Source: Kordia periserrulae | Lineage (GTDB): Bacteria; Bacteroidota; Bacteroidia; Flavobacteriales; Flavobacteriaceae | Direction of reading: 5' to 3' | NCBI RefSeq assembly: GCF_003054265.1 | Contig: NZ_QBKT01000005.1 | Coordinates: 334,226 to 398,225, forward strand | Length of the DNA stretch: 64,000 nt | Shown: one piece after another, positions 47,701 through 56,070 of the stretch | Position numbering within the stretch: position 1 is the first letter of the stretch | Layout of the letters: every line of letters starts with the position of its first letter | Translations under genes and position numbers: made by a program | Notes under the pieces: model-generated | What the model was told of the DNA's origin: nothing | Seen by the model: the letters and a program-made list of their open reading frames with translations, nothing else | Database searches by the model: none

Positions 47701-48627
47701 ATGAAAGTTACAGTTGTAGGTGCAGGAGCCGTTGGTGCAAGTTGCGCAGAATATATCGCGATTAAAAATTTTGCTTCCGAAGTTGTTTTATTAGACATCA
47801 AAGAAGGATATGCAGAAGGAAAAGCTATGGATTTAATGCAAACCGCTTCTTTAAACGGTTTTGATACAAAAATCACAGGAAGTACAAACGATTATTCAAA
47901 AACAGCTGGTAGCGATATTTGTGTAATTACTTCTGGAATTCCACGCAAACCAGGAATGACACGTGAAGAACTCATTGGAATCAACGCTGGAATTGTAAAA
48001 TCAGTTTCTTCAAGCTTGATTGAGCATTCTCCAAATACCATCATCATTGTGGTAAGTAATCCAATGGATACAATGACGTATTTAGTTCACAAAACAACTG
48101 GATTGCCAAAAAACAGAATTATCGGTATGGGCGGTGCGTTAGACAGTGCTCGTTTCAAGTACAGATTGGCAGAAGCTTTAGAAGCGCCAATTTCTGACGT
48201 AGACGGAATGGTAATTGGTGGACATAGTGACAAAGGAATGGTGCCTTTAACAGCGCATGCAACTCGTAACAGTATCAAAGTATCTGAATTTTTATCAGAA
48301 GAGCGTTTAAACCAAGTAAAAGAAGATACCAAAGTTGGTGGAGCAACTTTGACAAAATTACTAGGAACATCAGCTTGGTACGCGCCAGGAGCGGCAGTTT
48401 CAGGATTGGTTCAAGCCATTGCATGTGACCAAAAGAAAATGTATCCTTGCTCAGCATTGTTAGACGGAGAATACGGATTGAGCGACCTATGTATCGGAGT
48501 TCCTGTAATTTTAGGGAAAAACGGAATTGAAAGCATCGTGGAAATTGATTTAAGCAATGCAGAAAAAGAACACTTAGCAGAAAGTGCAGAAGGTGTAAAG
48601 AAAACAAACGGATTATTAGAATTATAA
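47701..48627 (+). CDS. mdh: Malate dehydrogenase
   Basis: A 308-residue NAD-dependent LDH-like malate dehydrogenase of the TCA cycle. VVGAGAVGASCAEYIA is the dinucleotide loop, ITSGIPRKPGMTREEL carries the substrate Arg residues, VSNPMDTMTYL is conserved, and the catalytic His lies in IGGHSDKGMVPL. Start at 47701 gives the normal N-terminus; earlier Mets in frame add an unlikely extension. Its terminator is at 48650-48684. Confidence 0.96.
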   Translation: MKVTVVGAGAVGASCAEYIAIKNFASEVVLLDIKEGYAEGKAMDLMQTASLNGFDTKITGSTNDYSKTAGSDICVITSGIPRKPGMTREELIGINAGIVKSVSSSLIEHSPNTIIIVVSNPMDTMTYLVHKTTGLPKNRIIGMGGALDSARFKYRLAEALEAPISDVDGMVIGGHSDKGMVPLTAHATRNSIKVSEFLSEERLNQVKEDTKVGGATLTKLLGTSAWYAPGAAVSGLVQAIACDQKKMYPCSALLDGEYGLSDLCIGVPVILGKNGIESIVEIDLSNAEKEHLAESAEGVKKTNGLLEL

Positions 48628-48649
48628 TTTTTGATTTATAAAAACAGAG

Positions 48650-48684
48650 AAAAACCTCAGTCAATCATGGCTGAGGTTTTTTTA
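48650..48684 (+). terminator. Terminator of mdh
   Basis: AAAACCTCAG / CTGAGGTTTT stem with a ten-base loop and a T-run. Confidence 0.85.
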
Positions 48685-48773
48685 TATGATCAAACAAAAT
48701 GAATTGTTTAGAGATATTTAACAATTGTTGAAAGATTATTCTTTATATTGATATAAATTAAAACTTATTTATT

Positions 48774-49013
48774 ATGTTAAAAACAATTTCAAACTTACAA
48801 GGGGTAAAAAAATTATCTAAACAAGAACAAAACTTTATTAATGGAGGTAATCTTCAGGGCATAGATATTACTAGCCCAAAATTTTTATTTTGTAGTAATT
48901 ATGCTGGAGCAATGGCTTTGTCAGATGGTACAGACGGGGGTTATTTGGATGACGAAGTGACAATGTCAACTCTATACAGAGAGCATTTTAATGATTGTTA
49001 CTTTTTTGAATAG
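48774..49013 (+). CDS. GG-leader bacteriocin-type peptide (79 aa)
   Basis: The leader MLKTISNLQGVKKLSKQEQ then NFINGG is the double-glycine (ComC/bacteriocin) type, different from the lanthipeptide leaders at 29219-30163. The core is acidic and aromatic (DGTDGGYLDDEVTMSTLY and CYFFE) with two Cys. It is probably cleaved and exported by a peptidase-containing ABC transporter encoded elsewhere. A function as bacteriocin or signal is not shown. It precedes the SecD-domain lipoprotein gene by 81 bases. Confidence 0.75.
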   Translation: MLKTISNLQGVKKLSKQEQNFINGGNLQGIDITSPKFLFCSNYAGAMALSDGTDGGYLDDEVTMSTLYREHFNDCYFFE

Positions 49014-49094
49014 TATTTTTTAAAAAAGTATAATTTAAAAATAAGCTTTCTAAATTGTTGTTAGACAGCTTATTTAGTTTTTAATTCAAAAAAA

Positions 49095-50054
49095 ATGATA
49101 TATAAAAATCACAGTATTTACAGCTTAGTCTTTGCTTTGTTACTTATAATAATATCTTGTGAAACTGCTCAAAAAGTTCCCAAAACAAGTATACAGTTCG
49201 AAATAGTAGAAAACGGCTTATCGCAAACAGAAAAAAAACGAGGCATTGAAAACTTAAAAAAACGACTAGAAACACTTGGTGTGCAAAATGTAGAAATTAC
49301 AGAACGTCAAGGGCAAAAAGTTACTTTTACGTATGAAGGAAATATAAAAAGACCAACTTTTGACAAAGCTTTTTCAGTAGCTGGAAAACTAGGTTTTTAT
49401 GAAGTATGTTTAGAGAAAAAAACATTAATTGAATACTTAGGAGACTTACGTAAAGTAGCATCAGATTCAGATACGCTAGCAAAAACAGCAGACACAAAAG
49501 AGGATGTTGATGCGTTATATGGAATCACATTTGTGCATTCAAGGGGTCCTATTTTTGGAGTTATTCCTGAAGAAAACATCAAAAAAATACGTCCGTTATT
49601 AGAAAAAGGCGCATTCTATTATGCTGCACAAAAGAAACATATTCAATTTTTATTGGGTAAAAAAGATACCAAAGGCAATTACGATGTCTATGTTGTGTAT
49701 ACAGATAAAAATGGCAAATCGGCATTGGATGGAAGTTATGTAGAAGCTGCCGCTGCTGAAAAGTCAAGATATTTTGATGGATACAGCGTAAACATTCAAA
49801 TGAACGAAGAAGGTGCAAAAATTTGGGGGAAACTTACAGGTCATGTTTATGAAACTAGAGGAAATATCGCAGTAGTTTTAGATAATATTGTATACTCTGC
49901 CCCAGGTGTAGTTAGCGGAGCAATTACTGGAGGAAGGGCAGAAATTCAAGGAGACTTTACTAAAGAAGAAGCGGCTGTTTTGGCAACAGCAATTCGTTCA
50001 GGAAATATCCCGAAGATGGAAATCATTTCTGTGACAACGCTCAAACCTTACTAA
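49095..50054 (+). CDS. Lipoprotein with a SecD P1-head domain
   Basis: A 319-residue protein with a lipoprotein signal (LLIIISC, Cys22). The C-terminal part (WGKLTGHVYETRGNIAVVLD, then NIVYSAPGVVSGAITGG and a GDFTKEEA segment) is almost the same as residues of SecDF encoded nearby (WEKLTGEVYEERGNIAVVLD). The N-terminal part (IENLKKRLETLGVQNVEITE) matches the SecD periplasmic base. All membrane segments are missing. It is therefore a free-standing, lipid-anchored SecD periplasmic domain, upstream of secDF by about 1 kb. Its role, perhaps in protein export or in regulating SecDF, is unknown. Confidence 0.85.
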   Translation: MIYKNHSIYSLVFALLLIIISCETAQKVPKTSIQFEIVENGLSQTEKKRGIENLKKRLETLGVQNVEITERQGQKVTFTYEGNIKRPTFDKAFSVAGKLGFYEVCLEKKTLIEYLGDLRKVASDSDTLAKTADTKEDVDALYGITFVHSRGPIFGVIPEENIKKIRPLLEKGAFYYAAQKKHIQFLLGKKDTKGNYDVYVVYTDKNGKSALDGSYVEAAAAEKSRYFDGYSVNIQMNEEGAKIWGKLTGHVYETRGNIAVVLDNIVYSAPGVVSGAITGGRAEIQGDFTKEEAAVLATAIRSGNIPKMEIISVTTLKPY

Positions 50055-50098
50055 ACTATTTAAAGTAGCATAATAACATTCATAACTTAAAGTCAGCT

Positions 50099-50193
50099 AA
50101 TTCGGGTCAAGTCTGCGAAGCGTTCAGATAAAACCATAAAAAATATTTCAACGCAAACGTCAGAATATTTAAATCTCGATTATCGAGTAAAAT
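50099..50193. repeat. ~95-base dispersed repeat, copy 1
   Basis: It starts TTCGGGTCAAG, contains AATATTTCAACGCAA, and ends with CTCGATTATCGAGTAAAAT, a small palindrome. It is matched by 56071-56168. Confidence 0.7.
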
Positions 50194-50231
50194 AAAATCC
50201 TAAAAGACTGTAATAATGCAGTCATAATTTT

Positions 50232-50239
50232 TATATTTG
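50232..50239 (+). promoter_or_regulatory. TATATTTG element directly before a start codon
   Basis: A perfect TAnnTTTG match only four bases before the ATG at 50244. If used, the mRNA would be leaderless or nearly so. Confidence 0.35.
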
Positions 50240-50243
50240 GCGG

Positions 50244-50879
50244 ATGATTGCAAAAAAATATTTTAGTGCCTTCATAATTTTACTCGTACTCTTTGGTTTT
50301 TACCAAGAGCAAACACCTGCGCCCAATCAAGAAATTGAACTTCAATTTGCAGAAAACGCAGCAGTTTCATCTGAAACTGTTGAGGTCATTCAGGCAATCA
50401 AAGAACAACTTCGTTCGTTAGGTGTTGAGTACATTCAAGTACGTGCGCAGGGACAAACACTTAAAATTTCGTATTTCAGTCAAGAAAATGTAGCGGCAAT
50501 CAAAGAAGTATTGCTTGCAAAAGGCTTTTTGGCAACGGATACAATTCCAGTAATTCCTACAGAAGACAATCACGAAAACGGTACTCTTCAAACGTATGCA
50601 GATGTTGATACGTATAAAATAGATGTCTACGAACTACAATCGGCAGGCGATTCGTTTAATGGTGTTCACGGAAAATACATTTTAGAACTACACAAAGAAT
50701 ACGACAAATCTCCAACACCAAATTCATTTGCGAATACCAGTGTATTTTTTACGGGAGCTATCGATACAACTACTTTCGAATTGACGTACACTATCTCAGC
50801 GTACACGACAATTCCAAAAGAAAACAATACGCACGAAATTCCAGATGTCCGCGCAGGACCTTTTTCAATCGTATCCTAA
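50244..50879 (+). CDS. Secreted protein with SecD-base-like N-terminus
   Basis: A 211-residue protein with a signal peptide (YFSAFIILLVLFGFYQE). The first 80 mature residues (ELQFAENAAVSSETVEVIQA, IKEQLRSLGVEYIQVRAQ) resemble the N-terminal SecD periplasmic base of the lipoprotein upstream and of SecDF. The rest (THEIPDVRAGPFSIVS at the end) is not recognised. It may be a degenerate or specialised paralog. It is located between the SecD-domain lipoprotein and secDF. Confidence 0.6.
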   Translation: MIAKKYFSAFIILLVLFGFYQEQTPAPNQEIELQFAENAAVSSETVEVIQAIKEQLRSLGVEYIQVRAQGQTLKISYFSQENVAAIKEVLLAKGFLATDTIPVIPTEDNHENGTLQTYADVDTYKIDVYELQSAGDSFNGVHGKYILELHKEYDKSPTPNSFANTSVFFTGAIDTTTFELTYTISAYTTIPKENNTHEIPDVRAGPFSIVS

Positions 50880-51022
50880 AAATAGAGTGAAGTTTTGATA
50901 CCGAACGTATCAAATACTACTTGTCAAGAATCGAATCAAAAACGGTTTCTTGATGTTAAATATGTCTTTTTGAAGCGTCAAAAAGGATATACAATCACAA
51001 TCAAATTACAGATAAAAAATAA

Positions 51023-51053
51023 TTGTCAAATCACGAGCGAACATCTATATTTG
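51023..51053 (+). promoter_or_regulatory. Promoter of secDF
   Basis: TTG at 51023-51025, 20 bases, TATATTTG at 51046-51053; close to ideal for Bacteroidota. The ATG is at 51086. Confidence 0.75.
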
Positions 51054-51085
51054 CCCGTTTAAAAATTTGACCAAAAACATTAAAA

Positions 51086-54000
51086 ATGCAAAACAAAGGA
51101 TTAATTAAATTATTTGCGCTTTTATTCGGATTGGTAAGTATCTACCAATTGTCATTTACTTTCATCACGAATAAAATAGAAAATGATGCGAGAGCGTATG
51201 CAGTAGCGCAAGTGCCTAAACCAACTGACGGCGAAGACACAAAAGAGAACTCAGATAAAAGAGCTTTAGTTGAAAAAACATACTTAGACTCTATTGACAG
51301 AGACGAACCTGTCAACTTCGGAATTACTTCATTTACGTATAGTGAAGCCAAAGAAAAAGAATTAAACAAAGGATTGGACCTTAAAGGTGGAATCAATGTA
51401 ATTCTTCAAATATCAGTAAGAGACATTCTTTCTGGATTAGTAGGAGAAAGCGATAATGAAACATTCAAAAAAGCACTTGATAGAGCTGATGAATTGCAAA
51501 AAGATTCTCAAGAAGATTACTTGGAATCTTTCTTTAGAGCTTTTGACGAATTAAAGCCAGAAGGATTAAAACTAGCAAATCCTAAGCTTTTCTACACCGC
51601 TTCACTACAAGATGAATTAAAAGAAAATGCATACAACACAGCAGATGATGTTGTAAAAAATGTATTGAGAAGAAAAGTAGATCAGTCGATTGTTTCTGCG
51701 AAGGAAGTATTAAACAAACGTATTGACCAATTTGGAGTAACGCAACCAAACATTCAGCGTTTAGGGACTTCTGGACGTATTTTGATTGAATTGCCAGGAG
51801 CTAAAGATGTAATTCGTATTGAAAAATTATTACAAACGACAGCCGAATTAGAATTCTGGAAAACATACAACAACACTTCAGTATTGGCTTCGTATATTGT
51901 AAGTGCTAATGAAAAATTAAAAGAACTTCCAGCATTTGCTAAAAAAGATACTACTGAAGAAGATGATGTTGACGCATTAGCAACGTCTACGGAACAAGAC
52001 ACTTTAAATGTAGTAAATCCGTTATTTGACAAAATGTCGTTAGCGCAAAATGGAAGAGGCGGTGTCATTGCTGTTGCGAAAGAAGAAAACAAAGCAGCTA
52101 TTTTAGAGTTGCTTAACAATCCAATTTTAAAGCAAATTCAACCAGCAGAATTGCGTAATGTACGTTTTGCTTTTGGAAAAGAAGTAGATCCAGTTAGCAG
52201 AACGGTTGATTTATATGCGTTGGCAGGAAACCGTAAAGGAAAAACGGCTACTCCACAAATGCGAGGTGATGTAGTAGATGCTGCACAACAAAGCTATGGT
52301 AACGACATGAAGCCAGTAGTAACAATGCAGATGAACGGAATTGGAGCGAAGCAATGGGAAAAACTAACAGGTGAAGTATATGAAGAAAGAGGAAACATTG
52401 CCGTAGTTTTAGATAATATTGTGTACTCTGCGCCAGGTGTTACAAATGGTGCCATTTCTGGTGGAAATACTGAAATTTCAGGTCAATTCACCATTCAAGA
52501 AGCACAGGATTTAGCAAACGTATTGCGTGCAGGTAAATTACCAGCGCAAGCAGAAATCTTACAATCAGAAGTTGTTGGACCATCTTTAGGACAAGAAGCT
52601 ATCAACAGTGGTTTAATGTCGTTCTTAATCGCATTGGCATTGGTATTAGTTTGGATGGTATTCTACTATGGTAGAGCAGGATTGTTTGCGGATGTTGCCT
52701 TAGTATTCAACATCTTATTAATATTTGGTGTATTAGCAAACTTAGGAGCGGTATTAACGTTACCAGGAATTGCAGGTATCGTATTAACCATTGGTATGTC
52801 GGTAGATGCAAACGTACTTTTATTTGAGCGTGTTCGTGAAGAATTGGCTAAAGGAAGAACACTGCAAGAATCTATCAGTCATGCATTCAGCTGGAAAGGA
52901 GCAATGTCTTCGATTTTTGATGCGAACATTACCACTGGTTTAACCGCTTTAATCTTATTCTTATTCGGAACAGGACCAATCAAAGGTTTCGCAACTACCT
53001 TATTAATCGGTATTGCAACTTCTTTATTTACAGCAATCTTCATTACACGATTACTAATCGATTGGTATTTAGGAAAAGGAAAAACCTTGGCATTCTCAAC
53101 AGGTGCTACGAAGAACTTATTCCGCAACATGAACATTGAGTTCTTGAAGAAGCGTAAAATTGCATACATCATTTCTGGAGTTGTCATTGCCATTGGTTTA
53201 TACTCTATTACGCTTGGAAGCGGATTGAATCAAGGAGTTGACTTTGTGGGTGGACGTTCATACCAAGTACGTTTTGAAGGTACAACAAGTCCACAAGACG
53301 TAAGAGCTTCATTGCAAAATGTTTTTGTTGATGGCGAAAATGCAGTGTCATTAGAAGTAAAAACGTTTGGAGATGACAATCAGTTAAAAATCACAACCAA
53401 CTACAAAGTAGACGAAACAGGAACGGAAGTAGATAATGATATCAAAAGAAAACTATTTGACGGTTTAAAATCATATTTACCAAGTACAATGGACTATGAC
53501 AAATTTGTTGACGGTGCAGAAGATAAAACTGTCGGAATCATGCAATCTATCAAAGTTGGACCAACCATTGCAGATGATATCAAAAAAGCATCATTCTGGG
53601 CTGTATTAGGTTCGTTAGTAGTAGTATTCTTGTACATTTTATTACGATTCAGAAGATGGCAGTTCTCTTTGGGTGCGGTTATAGCAGTATTCCACGATGT
53701 ATTAATCGTATTAGGAATCTTCTCATTGGCATGGAAATATTTACCATTTACGATGGAAATCAACCAAGCATTCATCGCGGCGATTCTAACGGTAATTGGA
53801 TACTCGCTAAACGATACCGTGGTTGTATTTGATAGAATCCGTGAATTTATGAACGAGAACTCTAACTGGAAACTTCGCAAAGTGGTAAATTCTGCACTAA
53901 ACAGTACATTAAGTAGAACGTTGAATACGTCGTTAACTACCTTAGTAGTATTATTAGCGATATTTATTTTCGGTGGAGAATCTATTCGTGGATTTATGTT

Positions 54001-54124
54001 TGCTTTAATTGTAGGTGTGGTTGTAGGTACATACTCATCTATGTTTATTGCAACGCCAATTATGTATGATACGGTTAAAAAAGGAGATATCAACAAAGGA
54101 TTAGGAGAAGATACTAAAGCCTAA
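51086..54124 (+). CDS. secDF: Protein translocase SecDF fusion
   Basis: A 1012-residue fusion of SecD and SecF, the Bacteroidota form of the proton-driven factor that pulls secreted proteins through SecYEG. An N-terminal helix (KLFALLFGLVSIYQLSFTF) leads to the large P1 domain (to about residue 505), then five helices with GMSVDANVLLFERVREEL. The SecF half begins near residue 690 with its own first helix and P4 domain, and ends with IGYSLNDTVVVFDRIREF and further helices. A perfect promoter and a strong terminator make it monocistronic. Confidence 0.97.
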   Translation: MQNKGLIKLFALLFGLVSIYQLSFTFITNKIENDARAYAVAQVPKPTDGEDTKENSDKRALVEKTYLDSIDRDEPVNFGITSFTYSEAKEKELNKGLDLKGGINVILQISVRDILSGLVGESDNETFKKALDRADELQKDSQEDYLESFFRAFDELKPEGLKLANPKLFYTASLQDELKENAYNTADDVVKNVLRRKVDQSIVSAKEVLNKRIDQFGVTQPNIQRLGTSGRILIELPGAKDVIRIEKLLQTTAELEFWKTYNNTSVLASYIVSANEKLKELPAFAKKDTTEEDDVDALATSTEQDTLNVVNPLFDKMSLAQNGRGGVIAVAKEENKAAILELLNNPILKQIQPAELRNVRFAFGKEVDPVSRTVDLYALAGNRKGKTATPQMRGDVVDAAQQSYGNDMKPVVTMQMNGIGAKQWEKLTGEVYEERGNIAVVLDNIVYSAPGVTNGAISGGNTEISGQFTIQEAQDLANVLRAGKLPAQAEILQSEVVGPSLGQEAINSGLMSFLIALALVLVWMVFYYGRAGLFADVALVFNILLIFGVLANLGAVLTLPGIAGIVLTIGMSVDANVLLFERVREELAKGRTLQESISHAFSWKGAMSSIFDANITTGLTALILFLFGTGPIKGFATTLLIGIATSLFTAIFITRLLIDWYLGKGKTLAFSTGATKNLFRNMNIEFLKKRKIAYIISGVVIAIGLYSITLGSGLNQGVDFVGGRSYQVRFEGTTSPQDVRASLQNVFVDGENAVSLEVKTFGDDNQLKITTNYKVDETGTEVDNDIKRKLFDGLKSYLPSTMDYDKFVDGAEDKTVGIMQSIKVGPTIADDIKKASFWAVLGSLVVVFLYILLRFRRWQFSLGAVIAVFHDVLIVLGIFSLAWKYLPFTMEINQAFIAAILTVIGYSLNDTVVVFDRIREFMNENSNWKLRKVVNSALNSTLSRTLNTSLTTLVVLLAIFIFGGESIRGFMFALIVGVVVGTYSSMFIATPIMYDTVKKGDINKGLGEDTKA

Positions 54125-54150
54125 TTTGGTACAAAATACATACAAACTAA

Positions 54151-54180
54151 AAACGCTGCTCATTTGAGCAGCGTTTTTTT
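54151..54180 (+). terminator. Terminator of secDF
   Basis: AAACGCTGCTCA-tt-TGAGCAGCGTTT with a trailing T-run. Confidence 0.9.
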
Positions 54181-54196
54181 ATGATTTCAATAGCAA

Positions 54197-54358
54197 TTAC
54201 TTTTCGCAAACAACTACCGAGTTTTCACAGATGCCACCACAAGTAATATTTGTTTTATGTGTGGTTGGTGCTGCTAAACCTCCTGTAACTTTTTCAGCAT
54301 TCAATTGAGAAATAGCTGTTTTACGTAGTGCTAATGATTTTACATTTTTAGTTTTCAT
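54197..54358 (-). CDS. Lanthipeptide-like precursor (53 aa)
   Basis: The leader MKTKNVKSLALRKTAISQLN shows the LxLRKTAIS pattern and ends in KVTGG. The core (LAAPTTHKTNITCGGICENS and then VVVCEK) has three Cys, three of its first ten residues are Thr-Thr or near, and it includes CGGIC. It lies 74 bases downstream of the glycosyltransferase gene on the same strand, but has its own TATCTTGA element at 54384-54391. The candidate operator copy at 54413-54427 is just upstream. If glycosylated on Cys or Ser/Thr it would be a glycocin-like product; otherwise a lanthipeptide. Confidence 0.75.
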   Translation of the reverse strand: MKTKNVKSLALRKTAISQLNAEKVTGGLAAPTTHKTNITCGGICENSVVVCEK

Positions 54359-54383
54359 GTGTATGTAATTTTAAGTTAATGCT

Positions 54384-54391
54384 TCAAGATA
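54384..54391 (-). promoter_or_regulatory. -7 element TATCTTGA of precursor 54197-54358
   Basis: Reads TATCTTGA on the minus strand, about 26 bases before the ATG, as for other precursor genes here. Confidence 0.45.
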
Positions 54392-54412
54392 AGAATCGTA
54401 CAGAGAATATAT

Positions 54413-54427
54413 TTACGGGAAAACCGT
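54413..54427. promoter_or_regulatory. Candidate operator TTACGGGAAAACCGT (copy 2)
   Basis: Identical over 15 bases to 1600-1614. It lies 22 bases upstream of the -7 element of the precursor gene and overlaps the last bases of the glycosyltransferase gene region (54433 is its stop). A shared regulator binding site is inferred. Confidence 0.45.
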
Positions 54428-54432
54428 AGAAT

Positions 54433-55608
54433 TCATTGCAATGCCGTTTCTAAAGTTTTCAGTTTTTTCCACTTGGTATCTTTTTCTCTAGCTTTTCTAA
54501 CAAATGCTAAGGCTTGTTTTATATCGTTCTTTTTCATAAAAATAAACGCGTACAGCAATAAAGAATCGGCTTGCAAATGTTTTTTATTACGATTTAAAAA
54601 AAGAATACAGAAAAAATAATACTTGCAACTATACAAAACACTAGCAATCTTATACACTTTGTCTGCTTTTTCACAATAACAGGCAATGTACATAGCATTT
54701 TCAAAATCGGATGCTTTTATGGAGGTCTTTAATTTGTGGTAAAATTTTAGTGCTGCGCGATACTTCTTTAATGAAAAATAAAAATCGCCCAATAACATAT
54801 TCGTAATGGTGTACGATTTATAATTTGGAATGCTTTTCAACGTTTCAATAGCTTTTTCAGTATTTCCACTTTCGTGGAATAATTGACTTAAAATTAAATT
54901 TGTAGCGACTACAATCTTTTTATTAGTGGGTTGAAACGACGCTATACTTTTGAATGTTTCGGTAGTATTTTTAAAATATTTCAGCGTTTTTATCTGTTGA
55001 TACCTAAGCCATTCATTATTGGGATGTGCTTCCAAATAGGCGTTAATCTGTGTTAGATATTTTTGTTGTTTGTAATTGACAAACGAGATTTCTGCGCTAA
55101 TAAAGTGGTCTAAATAACAATCTTGTTGTATAAATACAGGAATGTGCTCACGTTCAAAAAAATCATCAAGTCGTTCGTGAATAGGATAGTGGAATCTAGC
55201 GTTGGTTGTTCGTTTAAACAGGCGAATAATATTGACAGGATATTGCACGCGTTTCAAATCGTGATGTTGCCTGTAGATTTCTTTTCGAATAATAGAAAAC
55301 GCTTTTACGTTGGTAGTTTGTAGATTGGATAAAAACTGTTGATTATACACAAAGCGTTCATCTGCATCAATAATCAAAATCCACTCGCCAGAAGCTTTAG
55401 ATATGGTAAAGTTTCGAGCTAGTGAAAAATCATTGTTCCATACATCTTGGTAAATATGATTGGTGTAATTTTGAGCAATGGCTACGGTATCATCTGTAGA
55501 AAAAGCGTCTAATATAATAATCTCGCTGGCAACTTCCTTTACAGATTCCAGACAGGATTGAATATTAGACGCTTCATTTTTTGTTATGATGCAAACGGAA
55601 AGCAGCAA
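54433..55608 (-). CDS. SunS-like GT2 glycosyltransferase with TPR domain
   Basis: A 391-residue protein. The N-terminal GT-A domain shows LSVCIITKNEASNIQSCLES, ILDAFSTDDTVAIA, WNNDFSLARNFTISKASGEW and IIDADERF (metal-binding DAD). These match by eye the SunS peptide S-glycosyltransferase of sublancin (YSTDDTVDI, WKNDFSYARN). The C-terminal half is made of TPR-like helices (SKYRAALKFYHKL type), as in SunS. The only start is TTG at 55608, since the previous in-frame stop is at 55612-55614. It sits between two small leader peptides, so peptide glycosylation is plausible; a LPS-type role is the alternative. Confidence 0.8.
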   Translation of the reverse strand: MLLSVCIITKNEASNIQSCLESVKEVASEIIILDAFSTDDTVAIAQNYTNHIYQDVWNNDFSLARNFTISKASGEWILIIDADERFVYNQQFLSNLQTTNVKAFSIIRKEIYRQHHDLKRVQYPVNIIRLFKRTTNARFHYPIHERLDDFFEREHIPVFIQQDCYLDHFISAEISFVNYKQQKYLTQINAYLEAHPNNEWLRYQQIKTLKYFKNTTETFKSIASFQPTNKKIVVATNLILSQLFHESGNTEKAIETLKSIPNYKSYTITNMLLGDFYFSLKKYRAALKFYHKLKTSIKASDFENAMYIACYCEKADKVYKIASVLYSCKYYFFCILFLNRNKKHLQADSLLLYAFIFMKKNDIKQALAFVRKAREKDTKWKKLKTLETALQ

Positions 55609-55611
55609 AAA

Positions 55612-55749
55612 CTATGAATGATAAAAAGAACTTACTTCATTTTGTGCTGCTTCTTCGTTTGCACCACCGATGATTTTTGAAGTATCAACAGCAGGCTTTT
55701 TTGCAAATTTTTCTAATATGGTAGACGATAAATAACGTAATAGACTCAT
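55612..55749 (-). CDS. GG-motif small peptide (45 aa) ahead of the glycosyltransferase
   Basis: A 45-residue peptide: a hydrophobic-basic leader (MSLLRYLSSTILEKFAKKPA then VDTSKIIGG) ends in GG, and is followed by an acidic 16-residue core (ANEEAAQNEVSSFYHS) with Ser but no Cys. The gene is in the same frame as the glycosyltransferase, separated by TAG and one codon. This suggests a precursor and its enzyme, translated in coupling. If it is a substrate, glycosylation must be on Ser or Asn since there is no Cys. The family is not recognised. Confidence 0.6.
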   Translation of the reverse strand: MSLLRYLSSTILEKFAKKPAVDTSKIIGGANEEAAQNEVSSFYHS

Positions 55750-55886
55750 ATGTGAAAAGTTTTGATGAAGTATAAATATACTAAAATGAGCGCAATTTTT
55801 TTGAGGAATTTAAAAAAGAAACATAAGTGACAATGCTATATAAAAACGAACGCTTGTAAAAACAATAAAGACGGTCTTTTAAAAAA

Positions 55887-55985
55887 CATCAAGATAAGAC
55901 TGCAAAAACATCTTGATAAAATTATTTTTTATCTTGATAAGTTGAGGAAAACATCTTGATAAAATATTTTTTTGTCTTGATAAAA
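55887..55985. promoter_or_regulatory. Phased array of TCTTGATAA motifs
   Basis: TCTTGATAA starts at 55911, 55932, 55955 and 55975, with an inverted copy (CATCAAGATAA) at 55887-55897. Spacings of about 20-24 bases equal two helical turns, typical of multimeric regulator binding. Confidence 0.5.
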
Positions 55986-56070
55986 TTCAAAGGTGCTCAA
56001 AGCTCAGTATTTACAATACTTTGAAGATGCTTAAACTTTCTGAAAAGTTCACTGAAAAGAAGTCAATTAC

